Assembly (NCBI GenBank): GCA_017433225.1
Contig: JAFRHS010000028.1
Coordinates: 1 to 32,808 of the forward strand
DNA: 32,808 bases
DNA from: Clostridia bacterium
GTDB taxonomy: Bacteria > Bacillota > Clostridia > Oscillospirales > Acutalibacteraceae
Direction of reading: 5' to 3'
Positions within the stretch are counted from its first letter, which is position 1. Each line of letters opens with the position of its first letter. Under the pieces are notes generated by a model. That model was not told the origin of the DNA. It did not search any database and saw only the letters and a program-made list of their open reading frames with translations. This document shows, one piece after another, positions 1 through 8,099 of the stretch. The position numbers were made by a program, and so were the translations under genes.

Positions 1-18
1 GCGAAATGTTGAGTGTGC

Positions 19-2061
19 TCACTGCTGCTCCTCCTTGTCACCGGTCTCTTCTTCGGCGGGAGCTTCTTCCGCAGCCGCTTCCGCGACGTCTTCCACGGCG
101 GTTGCCGTCTCTTCTGCCGCCTCTTCCGGTGCTTCCTCCGCTGCGTCTTCTGCCGCATCCTTTCCGGCGGCTGCCAGCGACTCTTTCATCGCCTCATAGG
201 CATTTCCGGCCGCCTCGACAGTCTTTTCGACGGTCTCCTTGACCGCTTCGACCGCGACACCGATCGCTTTTTCAGCCTGCTGGGTCAGCGTCTCCCTGCC
301 GGGGACTTCTCCGCTGGCCTCGGTGGCGCTGTCATCCATATTGGCATAGCGTTTGACCTTCTGGGTGGTCGTCTTGATGAATTCGGTGTTCCGGATGCTG
401 ACTTCGCGGATCTTCTTGTAGTTCGGGAATTTCGTGTTGATCTCCTTGACGATGTCGGAGATGTAATTGAAGACGTCCTCGGCCGTGAGATCGGGGTTCT
501 GGAGCGCCTCCTTGATGGCGTTGACATCCGGGAAGATCTTTGCTTCGACGATGGTCTCGTCGTCCTCTTCCCGCTCGGTGCCGACGACCATGGATTCGAG
601 GATGAAGGGGTTGCCGTTCAGAGCGTCTTCCAGCTCTTCGGGATAGATGTTCTTGCCGTTCTTCGTGACGATGACGTTCTTCTTCCGACCGGTCAGGCGG
701 ATGTTGCCGTTCCCGTCGACGTTGGCAAGGTCGCCGGTGTGGAGCCAGCCGTCCTCATCGAGGACTTCTCTCGTGGCCTCTTCGTTCTTGTAATAGCCGA
801 GCATGACGTTCGGGCCCCGGACGAGCAGTTCGCCGATGCCTTCGTCGTTGACGTCATCGAGTTTGACTTCGACGCCGGGGATGGGCATGCCGACCGTGTC
901 GAGGGTCGTGTGGCCGTCATAGTTGCAGGAAACCAGCGGAGCGCACTCCGTGAGGCCGTAGCCGAGGTAGGACTCGACACCGAAGGTCTCGAAGTTTTTG
1001 ACGACGTCCGGATTGATGGCGGCGGCGCCGATGATGAAGAGACGCAGACGGCCGCCGAGGTTCTTCAGAACGAGGCTGAAGACCTTTCGGGACAGGTCGA
1101 TGCCGAACTTGTCGTTGGCATAGTTGACGAGTTTTCCGCCGTATTTGAAGAGCATCTGGCCGGGCTTCGACTCGTCGAGGGTCTCGACGATCTTGTCGTG
1201 CATCTTTTCGACCAGCAGCGGGACCGTGAAGATGACGGTCGGTTTGACCTCCTGCATGTCGCGGGTCAGGCGCAGCAGGCTCGTCGGGAACGCGTTGCAG
1301 CAGCCGTTGTAGATGACGGCCAGGAACCCGAGGGAACACTCGAACGTGTGGTGCATGGGCAGGACCGCGAACATCTGGTCCCCGGGGCCGATATTGGCGA
1401 TGGAGCTGTTCGACATGATGACGAAGCAGATGTTCTTCTGGGACAGCATAACGCCTTTCGCCATGCCCGAGGTGCCGGACGTATAGATGAGGACACTCAT
1501 CACTTCCGGGTCGATCGGGGCGACGAGATAGTCGAGATAGCTCTGGTCGCGGGACTCTTTGAGCGCGCGGCCCTCCTCGAAGACCTCCTCGTAGGAGTGC
1601 ATGCCGTGAGCGGGTCTCGGCTCGTTCATGACGATGATCTCGATGTCTTCCGGAAGCTGGGACATCTGGTTCGCGAACTTCTTCATCGACTTCTTGTCGA
1701 TGATGAGCAGGCTCGACTCAGACTCTTCGAGGATGTTCTTCACATCGTCAAAGGGCAGTTCCTTGTCGATGGGCACGAGCACACCGAGGCCGCAGGTGAC
1801 AGCGAAATAGACCGTTGCCCACTTGTAGGAGTTGGGACCCATGAGGGCGATGTGTTTCCCATGGTATCCTTTTGCCCAGAGCGCGGTGCCGAGAGAGCGG
1901 ACGTCCTCCCGATACTTCGTATAGTTGATCGTCGTGTAGGAACCGTCTTTGTTCCGGAGTTTGAACGCGGGTTCATTGGCGAAGAGCGTGGCGCTCTGGT
2001 CCAGCATATCGCGGAAATCGCGGATGTGGCGGACACGGTAAAGCTGGGTAGAAGATTTCAT
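19..2061 (-). CDS. AMP-forming acyl-CoA ligase (long-chain fatty acid-CoA ligase-like) with Ala/Glu-rich tail
   Basis: This protein of 680 residues belongs to the ANL (acyl-CoA synthetase/adenylation) superfamily, which activates a carboxylate, probably a fatty acid, with ATP to an acyl-AMP and then to acyl-CoA. The P-loop-like motif YTSGTSGMAKG starts near residue 193, YGLTECAP follows, and the hinge motif LHTGDLANVDGNGN with RKKNVIVTKNGKNIYPEELE marks the C-terminal subdomain. The catalytic part ends near residue 580. A further 100 residues are almost entirely Ala, Glu, Val, Thr and Lys, which is not usual for the family. There is no signal peptide or membrane segment, so a cytoplasmic or membrane-associated enzyme is inferred. 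The ATG is preceded by AAAAGGAG at 2071-2078, overlapping the end of the upstream transpeptidase gene, so the two are probably cotranscribed. Substrate chain length cannot be read from the sequence. Confidence 0.88.
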   Translation of the reverse strand: MKSSTQLYRVRHIRDFRDMLDQSATLFANEPAFKLRNKDGSYTTINYTKYREDVRSLGTALWAKGYHGKHIALMGPNSYKWATVYFAVTCGLGVLVPIDKELPFDDVKNILEESESSLLIIDKKSMKKFANQMSQLPEDIEIIVMNEPRPAHGMHSYEEVFEEGRALKESRDQSYLDYLVAPIDPEVMSVLIYTSGTSGMAKGVMLSQKNICFVIMSNSSIANIGPGDQMFAVLPMHHTFECSLGFLAVIYNGCCNAFPTSLLRLTRDMQEVKPTVIFTVPLLVEKMHDKIVETLDESKPGQMLFKYGGKLVNYANDKFGIDLSRKVFSLVLKNLGGRLRLFIIGAAAINPDVVKNFETFGVESYLGYGLTECAPLVSCNYDGHTTLDTVGMPIPGVEVKLDDVNDEGIGELLVRGPNVMLGYYKNEEATREVLDEDGWLHTGDLANVDGNGNIRLTGRKKNVIVTKNGKNIYPEELEDALNGNPFILESMVVGTEREEDDETIVEAKIFPDVNAIKEALQNPDLTAEDVFNYISDIVKEINTKFPNYKKIREVSIRNTEFIKTTTQKVKRYANMDDSATEASGEVPGRETLTQQAEKAIGVAVEAVKETVEKTVEAAGNAYEAMKESLAAAGKDAAEDAAEEAPEEAAEETATAVEDVAEAAAEEAPAEEETGDKEEQQ
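22..315 (-). other. Low-complexity amphipathic C-terminal tail of the acyl-CoA ligase
   Basis: This stretch encodes roughly the last 98 residues of the ligase. The first half (for example AVEAVKETVEKTVEAAGNAY) alternates Ala/Val with Lys/Glu in a pattern expected for an amphipathic helix. The second half is an acidic Ala/Glu run ending in EEQQ. It lies beyond the catalytic fold. Membrane or protein binding is only an inference. Confidence 0.6.
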
Positions 2062-2079
2062 TTCTGTCAGCTCCTTTTC

Positions 2080-2946
2080 TTAAACGTAGGGGTTGCCCGG
2101 ATCGGGGTCGGTGGGATCCCAGCCGCGGTTCGGGTTGCTGTCACTGGTGTCGATGCGGACGGGGGCCGGTTTCGCCATCGGTTCCGCCGCCGAAGAGGCG
2201 TAGACGCGGATGACGGTGCCGAGGCTCACGTTGTCATAGACCCATTTGACGTCTCTGACGCACATGCGGACACAGCCGGCGGATGCGTTGCTTCCGAGTT
2301 TATTGTATTCCGGCCACTCGAGGTCGGAGGGGCTCTGACTGTAATACGGCACCGAGTGGAACCAGTAGTGTTCCCTGAACTTCGTGCAGTACTGGCCGTA
2401 AGTCCCGTCGATGAGATACAGCCAGCGCTGTTTCGTCATGGCGGTGTACTGGCCGGACGGCGTCTCGTGGCCGGCACGGCCGCAGGAGCAGGCCATCGCT
2501 TTGACCGGGGTCGTGTAGTTCCCGTCCGCGCCCTTCGCATAGACGATGACGATGTTCTGTGCCGTGTTGACGGCGACGCAGTACGGGTGGGAGTTCTTGT
2601 AGTCCTGCGAGACCTGGAACAGTCCGGAGGACATGGTGGCGGCTTCCGTTGCGTCGTTCTTCGACGTGCCGGTCACCGCCGCTGTCGTGTTCGGGTCTGC
2701 CCGTTCGGTCGTCTTCTCCGTGGTCTTCGCAGACGTGGACTTCGACGTTTCAGAGGTCTTTTCCTCGTCGTCTTTACCGAAGAGATCGGACAGAAGGTTC
2801 CCTTTCTTCGTCTCCTCTTCGACGGCGACCGCTGTCGCCGCGTCCTCTGCCTTCTCTTTCCGGTGACAGCCGGTCATCCCGAGGAGACAGCCAAAGAGGA
2901 CTGCCGTCATCAGGAGCGCGACGACGCGTTTCATCTTCTGACTCAT
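2080..2946 (-). CDS. Lipoprotein L,D-transpeptidase (YkuD domain)
   Basis: This predicted surface lipoprotein has 288 residues. The N-terminus has a basic start, a hydrophobic core and a likely lipobox ending MTGC with Cys27 as the lipidated residue. A Ser/Thr/Lys/Glu-rich linker of about 75 residues follows. The YkuD catalytic domain runs from about residue 110 to 255, with His197 and the catalytic motif SAGCVRM centred on Cys225. YkuD enzymes make 3-3 crosslinks in peptidoglycan or attach proteins to it, so activity at the outer face of the membrane is expected. The start ATG overlaps the TGA stop of murC as ATGA at 2943-2946, which implies translational coupling. An internal Met5 is a possible alternative start. 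The short acidic and proline-containing C-terminus shows no motif. Confidence 0.9.
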   Translation of the reverse strand: MSQKMKRVVALLMTAVLFGCLLGMTGCHRKEKAEDAATAVAVEEETKKGNLLSDLFGKDDEEKTSETSKSTSAKTTEKTTERADPNTTAAVTGTSKNDATEAATMSSGLFQVSQDYKNSHPYCVAVNTAQNIVIVYAKGADGNYTTPVKAMACSCGRAGHETPSGQYTAMTKQRWLYLIDGTYGQYCTKFREHYWFHSVPYYSQSPSDLEWPEYNKLGSNASAGCVRMCVRDVKWVYDNVSLGTVIRVYASSAAEPMAKPAPVRIDTSDSNPNRGWDPTDPDPGNPYV

Positions 2947-4352
2947 TCCGCATCGCCTCCCGTCATGGCGCGGTAGCGCTCGACCATCTGTTTGGCCTCT
3001 TTATAGATGTCACCGCAGCCGAGCGTGATGATGAGGTCGCCAGGGACCGCGTGCTCCATGACGTAGTCGACGACGTCGGCCCGGTCCTCGAACCAGACGC
3101 TGCCCGGGATCTTCTCCGCGAGCTGCGAGGTGTAAACGTCATAGGTATTGACTTCCCGGGAGCCCATGATTTCAGTCATGACGGCGTGGTCCGGGATCTT
3201 CAGCGCTTCGGCGAAGTCGTCCATCAGCATGTAGGTGCGGGAGTACGTGAAGGGCTGGAACACGGCCCAGACCTCATGATACCCCATCGACATGACCGCT
3301 TCGAGGGTCACCTTGAGCTCGGTGGGATGGTGGGCATAGTCGTCGGCCACGGTGATCCCGTTGAACTCTCCGAGGACCTCGAACCGTCTGCCCGCCCCTT
3401 TGAAGTGGGCGATGTACGTCGAAATGTCTGATGCCGGCACTCCGTTCCAGAGGGCCGCGGCGATGACGCCGAGGGCATTCATGACGTTGTGCTTTCCGGG
3501 AACGCCCAGTGCCACATGGCAGACGAGCTTCCCGGCGTGCATGACGTCGAATTCCGGGAACGCGCCCCGGTTGTAGGTGATGTTTTCCGCGTAGTAGTCG
3601 CGTTCCGGCGAGAGACCGAAGGTCAGGAACGTCTGGTCGTCCCGGCGCTCGGCCCGTTCGATCGCCTTGCAGGTGTTCTCGTCGTCGCCGTTGTAGACGA
3701 CGAGACTGGTCGTCATGTTGACGAACGTCGTATAAGACCGGATCATATTGTCCATGGTCTTGAAGTATTCCATGTGGTCGTCATCGACGTTGAGCAGGAC
3801 CGTGGTGTCGGGCGACAGCGTCAGGAAGTGATCCTGGAACTCGCAGGCCTCCGCGACCATGTAGGGGGTGTCCCCCGCTCTGCCGTGGCTGTCGATGAGG
3901 GGAAGCCGTCCGCCGACGACGAGGGTCGGGTCTTTGCCCGCTTCGATCATGATCTGGGACAGCATGGCCGTCGTCGTGGTCTTGCCGTGGGTACCGCAGA
4001 TGCAGATGCAGTCCTCGTACATTCTGGAGATGGCACCGAAGAGATCGGCACGCTCAAAGCACGGGATGCCGGACGCTTTCGCGGCCACCAGTTCCGGATT
4101 GTCCTTGAGGATGGCGACGGTGTAGACGATGATATCCGGTTTACAGAGTTCGATGTTCTCTGCCTTCTGACCGAGGATGATCTCCGCTCCGAGGGTGCGG
4201 AGTTTGTCGATATTGTCTCCGGGATTGTTGTCGGAACCGGTCATATGGTACCCGTTGGCGAGCAGGATCTCTGCCAGAGGCGTCATGCCGGAACCGCCGA
4301 TCCCGATGAAATGGACTCGTTTGGCTGTTTTCAATACGTCATCGATTTTCAA
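2943..4352 (-). CDS. murC: UDP-N-acetylmuramate--L-alanine ligase
   Basis: MurC adds L-alanine to UDP-MurNAc with ATP, the first amino-acid step of peptidoglycan precursor synthesis in the cytoplasm. The N-terminal Rossmann motif VHFIGIGGSGMTPLAE, the ATP-binding loop CGTHGKTTTTAM, the central NVDDDHMEYF and the C-terminal DDYAHHPTEL are all present, so the enzyme is complete at about 469 residues. The frame is open to an ATG at 4365-4367, but a GGAGG at 4361-4365 overlaps that ATG and stands 8 nt before an in-frame TTG at 4350-4352. I therefore prefer the TTG start; the ATG has no good ribosome binding site. An extended -10 sequence upstream suggests the gene is first in the unit murC, L,D-transpeptidase, acyl-CoA ligase. 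Confidence 0.95.
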   Translation of the reverse strand: MKIDDVLKTAKRVHFIGIGGSGMTPLAEILLANGYHMTGSDNNPGDNIDKLRTLGAEIILGQKAENIELCKPDIIVYTVAILKDNPELVAAKASGIPCFERADLFGAISRMYEDCICICGTHGKTTTTAMLSQIMIEAGKDPTLVVGGRLPLIDSHGRAGDTPYMVAEACEFQDHFLTLSPDTTVLLNVDDDHMEYFKTMDNMIRSYTTFVNMTTSLVVYNGDDENTCKAIERAERRDDQTFLTFGLSPERDYYAENITYNRGAFPEFDVMHAGKLVCHVALGVPGKHNVMNALGVIAAALWNGVPASDISTYIAHFKGAGRRFEVLGEFNGITVADDYAHHPTELKVTLEAVMSMGYHEVWAVFQPFTYSRTYMLMDDFAEALKIPDHAVMTEIMGSREVNTYDVYTSQLAEKIPGSVWFEDRADVVDYVMEHAVPGDLIITLGCGDIYKEAKQMVERYRAMTGGDAE

Positions 4353-4391
4353 GATGTGGTCCTCCATAAATTGCTAGAATTCCAGTTTTAG

Positions 4392-4400
4392 ATTATACCA
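4392..4400 (-). promoter_or_regulatory. Probable extended -10 promoter for murC
   Basis: On the minus strand this reads TGGTATAAT, a perfect -10 hexamer with the TG extension. The -35 position is AT-rich but matches the consensus poorly. It lies about 40 bp upstream of the preferred murC start. Confidence 0.55.
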
Positions 4401-4463
4401 AATCTCCTTTAATAATAAAAGGGCTCGTGTCCAATAAATGGAATATGAGAAGCGGTACAATTA

Positions 4464-4472
4464 TGCTAAAAT
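4464..4472 (+). promoter_or_regulatory. Possible extended -10 promoter for addB
   Basis: The sequence TGCTAAAAT is an extended -10 element. No good -35 hexamer is visible. A start near 4479 would give a leader of about 180 nt before addB. Confidence is limited because the region is AT-rich. Confidence 0.4.
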
Positions 4473-4478
4473 GAAGAA

Positions 4479-4658
4479 AAAAAGAACCGCCCGGGACCCA
4501 CCTTATATAAAAATGAGGCAAGGGGAGTTTTTTCGGAACGTTTTTGCGCAGGGGGAAAGAGCACCCCTTTGCCAGGCGCTCGCGTGGTATGGCATGGCAA
4601 GCAAAAACGGACGGAAAAACGGAACCGATCGGCTCCCGGGCGGTGTTTGGAGTTTCAT
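4479..4658 (+). other. Gene-free addB leader with long-range inverted repeat
   Basis: This untranslated stretch holds an 11-bp perfect inverted repeat, ACCGCCCGGGA at 4486-4496 and TCCCGGGCGGT at 4634-4644. The repeat would close a domain of about 137 nt ending 4 nt before the addB ribosome binding site. Inside it, CCCCTT at 4564-4569 can pair either with AAGGGG at 4520-4525 or, in part, with AGGGG at 4550-4554. TTGCCA at 4569-4574 can also pair with TGGCAA at 4595-4600. I recognise no known riboswitch or protein-binding leader, and no coding frame here has a ribosome binding site. Confidence 0.4.
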
Positions 4659-7600
4659 ATGCTGCAACTAGTGACCGGCCGTACCGGTTCGGGAAAAACG
4701 GAATATGTCCGCGGGGTCCTCGGGACTCTGGCACAGAAGGGCGAAGACAAACTCCTTCTCATCGTGCCGGAGCAGTATTCCTATGACTCCGAGCGCGCCA
4801 TGCTGAAGACTTTCGGCAACGCGGTCGCCCAGAGGGTCGAGGTGCTGAGTTTCACCCGTCTCACGGACTATGTCTTCCGGACGACCGGCGGCAATGCCGG
4901 CATCGTCGCCGACGACGGCACACGCCTCATCCTCATGCTGCGGGCGATGGACGCCGTGGCGGACAAACTCGAATACTATGCGAACTACCGCGACGACGTC
5001 CGGCTTGCGAAAGAGCTCATCGCCATCTTCCGCGAGGTGCGCCAGTCCGGCGCCGGCCTCGCGAAACTCGCAGAGGCGGCGGAGACCGTAGAGAGTCCGG
5101 TCCTGTCCCGCAAACTCCGGGAACTGTCACTCATCTACGACGTCTATGACGCCATGTTCCGGCAGCGCTATGCCGATGAGGACCTCCAGATCGAAAAACT
5201 CTGCCGGGTCCTCGACGACACGCAGTTCCTCGCGGGCTACACGTTCGCCATCGACGGCTTCAAGAGCTTCACCGGACAGGAGCTGTCCCTCCTGGGACGC
5301 ATCCTCTCCCAGGCAAAAGACGTCTATGTCACGCTGTGCACCGACGGCGCCGACCCCTCCATGATCTTCCACTCCGTCGACGAGACTAGAAAACGGCTCG
5401 AACGGATGGCAAAAGAGCGGAACATCCGGGTCCGGGAAGTCCCGAAGGACGAAGCCGGCATCCGGAACGGCGCGCGGTACATCGCCCCGGAACTCGCCTT
5501 CCTCGAAGAAAACCTCTTCTACCCCGCCGAACGGGTCTGGGACGGGCAGGCCGGCCACATCACCATCTGCGAGAGCCAGAGCCTTTTCGAGGAATGTGAG
5601 TGGATCGCCGCCACCATCCGCAAACTGCTGCGGAAAGACGGGCTCCGGGCGAGAGACATCGCGGTCATCGTGCGCCGCGAAGAAGAATACCGGAAAGAAC
5701 TGCTCGGCGCGTTCCGCCGCTACGAGATCCCGTTTTTCGACGATGCCCGCCAGCCGGTGGAACATCAGCCGCTGGCCGTTCTCTGCCGTACCGTCCTTGC
5801 GCTTCTGTCGCAGGGGTTCACCTCGGAAAACCTGCTTCAGTACCTGAAGACGGGTCTGGTCGGCGTCGGCCCGGAAGAGGTCGCGGAGCTCGAAAACTAC
5901 ATCTTCACCTGGGACGTCAAAGGACGCAGCTGGCAGGACCCCTTCCCCTGGAACCCCTTCGGCCTCGATGCCGGGTTCCGCAGCGAAGCGGAAGCGGAGG
6001 AAGCACTGGCCCTTCTGAACGAGACCCGCGCCCGGGTCATCGGTCCTCTGGTAAAACTGAGAAACAACTGCAAAGAGAAAAGTTTCCGGGAGGTCGGCGA
6101 GGCGCTGTACGATTTCCTCGTCCGCACCCGCGTCCCGGAACATCTGAAAGAATACGCTATCGCCCTCGACGCGTCCGGTCTCCCCGACCTCGCCGGAGAG
6201 CAGGACCGCATCTGGGACGTCGTCATCTCCATCATCGACCGGCTGACCGCCGTCTACGGCGATGAGCGGGTCACGAACATGAAGCAGTATGCCGACCTGT
6301 TCTATGCCATCCTCTCCATGACCGACCTCGGCAGCATCCCGCAGGGACTCGACGAAGTCTCGGTCTCGGCCGCCGACCGGGTCCGCCTCTCCTCGCCGAA
6401 CACCGTGTTCGTCGCGGGGCTCGAAGAGGGCGTCTTCCCCGCCGTCATCGGACAGTCCGGCCTCTTCACGCTCCACGAGCGCGCCCTCCTGCGCGGTCAG
6501 GGGCTGGAGCTCTCCTTCCCGGAAGACCTCCGCGCCAGCGAAGAGCGGTTCATCACCTATTCGGCCGTCACGGCGCCCCGCGAGCGGCTGTACCTCTCCT
6601 GGCACCGCCTCGACCCCTCGGGCGGCAGTTACCTGCCCTCCGAGCTCATCCGCGGTGTGGAGCGCCTCTTCACGAAGGAGGAGGGCGGCGAGGAGATCCC
6701 GCTCTATCAGAAAGAAGACGCCGGAGACCTTTCCGCCGATTACTATGCCGAGACCATGGCATCTGCCTACAAGACCTGTGCCGAACAGGTCCGGGCGGAA
6801 GACCAGGTCCCGGTCCGCAGTGTCCGGGAAGCCCTGTCCTCCCTCGACGTGGACGGGTCCTACGGCAAAAAGCTCGCTTCTCTGGACCGGGCGCTGGAGC
6901 CCCGTGTGTTCGCGATCCACGACCCGTCGATCGCCACGGAACTGTTCCGAAAGGACATGTCTCTGTCGGCTTCCCGCGTGGACAACTATTACCACTGCGC
7001 GTTCCAGTATTTCTGCCGCTACGGACTGAACGCCGAGCCGCGCAAACGTGCCACGCTCGGTGCGAACCACTACGGAACGATCATCCACTATGTCCTCGAA
7101 CAGCTCCTGAAGGAGTCCGACAAGGCGACCTTCGTCTCCCTGACCAGAGATCAGCTCCACGGCCGGGTCGACCACTGGCTCGAGGTCTATGCAGAGTCCG
7201 AACTGGGCGGGCTCGACGACAAGACGACCCGGTTCCAGTACCTCTACCGCCGCCTGACCCTCACGTTATACGACGTGGCGGAGCGGCTCCAGGACGAACT
7301 GAAGGTATCCGACTTCGTCCCGACCGATTTCGAACTCTCCATCGGGAACGAGACCGAAGTGGCCTCCTACACGCTGGACCTCCCCGACGGCGGGACGCTC
7401 GCGGTCAGGGGATCGGTCGACCGGGTCGACCTCTGCGAAAGAGACGGAAAGACCTATGTCCGCGTCGTCGACTACAAGAGCGGCGGCAAAGAATTCGAAC
7501 TGTCGGACATCCTGTACGGTCTCAACCTGCAGATGCTCCTCTACCTCTTCACCATCGAACAGAACGGCACCGGCAAGTACGAGGACACGGTCCCCGCCGG

Positions 7601-8099
7601 CATCCTCTACTATCCCGCCAAACGGCCGACCGGGACCACGACCCGCCGGGACGCTCCGCGGGAGGAAGCCAGTGTCGACAACAAAGGGAAAAACGCGCAA
7701 AACGGCCTTCTGCTCCGGGACACCGACATCCTCGACGCCATGGAGCACGGCCTCGAAGGCAACTACATCCCCATCAAACGCAAGCAGTCGAAAGACGGCG
7801 ACGTCACACTGACGCCGGAGCGCACTCTGGCCTCTCTGCAGGAACTCGGACAGCTCCGCAAGCGGATCGACTTCCTGCTGACCAAAATGGCGACCGACCT
7901 CCACGAGGGGGCCATTCCCGCCGTGCCCGCCGAGCAGAACGGGTTCCTCCCCTGCTCCTACTGCGACTACCGCGCGGTCTGCCGGCCGGAAGAGCCGACG
8001 ACCCGCCTCATCGAAACGATCACGGACCGCGAGGCCCTCATGGAAGAACTGGCAAAGGAGGTGGATGCAGATGGCGAAGCCAATGAACTGGACTCCTGA
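4659..8099 (+). CDS. addB: ATP-dependent helicase-nuclease subunit B
   Basis: AddB is one half of the AddAB complex, which resects double-strand DNA ends for RecA-mediated recombination. The 1146-residue product is of normal family length. It opens with the Walker A loop GRTGSGKT at residues 7-14. A RecB-family nuclease motif VDYKSG lies near residue 938. Four cysteines, Cys780 and the C-terminal CSYCDYRAVC set (Cys1099, 1102 and 1108), match the iron-sulphur cluster that pins the nuclease domain in the family. The ATG at 4659 is chosen because GGAG stands 6 nt upstream and it begins the conserved MLQLVTGRTG; the frame extends upstream to 4569 without a binding site. The stop lies inside the start of addA, so the subunits are made from one message. 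Confidence 0.95.
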   Translation: MLQLVTGRTGSGKTEYVRGVLGTLAQKGEDKLLLIVPEQYSYDSERAMLKTFGNAVAQRVEVLSFTRLTDYVFRTTGGNAGIVADDGTRLILMLRAMDAVADKLEYYANYRDDVRLAKELIAIFREVRQSGAGLAKLAEAAETVESPVLSRKLRELSLIYDVYDAMFRQRYADEDLQIEKLCRVLDDTQFLAGYTFAIDGFKSFTGQELSLLGRILSQAKDVYVTLCTDGADPSMIFHSVDETRKRLERMAKERNIRVREVPKDEAGIRNGARYIAPELAFLEENLFYPAERVWDGQAGHITICESQSLFEECEWIAATIRKLLRKDGLRARDIAVIVRREEEYRKELLGAFRRYEIPFFDDARQPVEHQPLAVLCRTVLALLSQGFTSENLLQYLKTGLVGVGPEEVAELENYIFTWDVKGRSWQDPFPWNPFGLDAGFRSEAEAEEALALLNETRARVIGPLVKLRNNCKEKSFREVGEALYDFLVRTRVPEHLKEYAIALDASGLPDLAGEQDRIWDVVISIIDRLTAVYGDERVTNMKQYADLFYAILSMTDLGSIPQGLDEVSVSAADRVRLSSPNTVFVAGLEEGVFPAVIGQSGLFTLHERALLRGQGLELSFPEDLRASEERFITYSAVTAPRERLYLSWHRLDPSGGSYLPSELIRGVERLFTKEEGGEEIPLYQKEDAGDLSADYYAETMASAYKTCAEQVRAEDQVPVRSVREALSSLDVDGSYGKKLASLDRALEPRVFAIHDPSIATELFRKDMSLSASRVDNYYHCAFQYFCRYGLNAEPRKRATLGANHYGTIIHYVLEQLLKESDKATFVSLTRDQLHGRVDHWLEVYAESELGGLDDKTTRFQYLYRRLTLTLYDVAERLQDELKVSDFVPTDFELSIGNETEVASYTLDLPDGGTLAVRGSVDRVDLCERDGKTYVRVVDYKSGGKEFELSDILYGLNLQMLLYLFTIEQNGTGKYEDTVPAGILYYPAKRPTGTTTRRDAPREEASVDNKGKNAQNGLLLRDTDILDAMEHGLEGNYIPIKRKQSKDGDVTLTPERTLASLQELGQLRKRIDFLLTKMATDLHEGAIPAVPAEQNGFLPCSYCDYRAVCRPEEPTTRLIETITDREALMEELAKEVDADGEANELDS

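Noticed and set aside
13-2976. Open frame of 987 codons on the plus strand over the ligase and L,D-transpeptidase genes
   Set aside because: It is antisense to two genes with clear motifs. Codons ending in G or C make the opposite strand poor in stops, and the translation is Arg/Val/Asp-rich without domains.
4393-4734. 113-codon minus-strand frame in the murC-addB gap
   Set aside because: No ribosome binding site, overlaps the start of addB and both predicted promoters, and shows no domain.
5127-7175. Open frame of 682 codons on the minus strand inside addB
   Set aside because: Antisense shadow; addB has full-length motifs on the plus strand.
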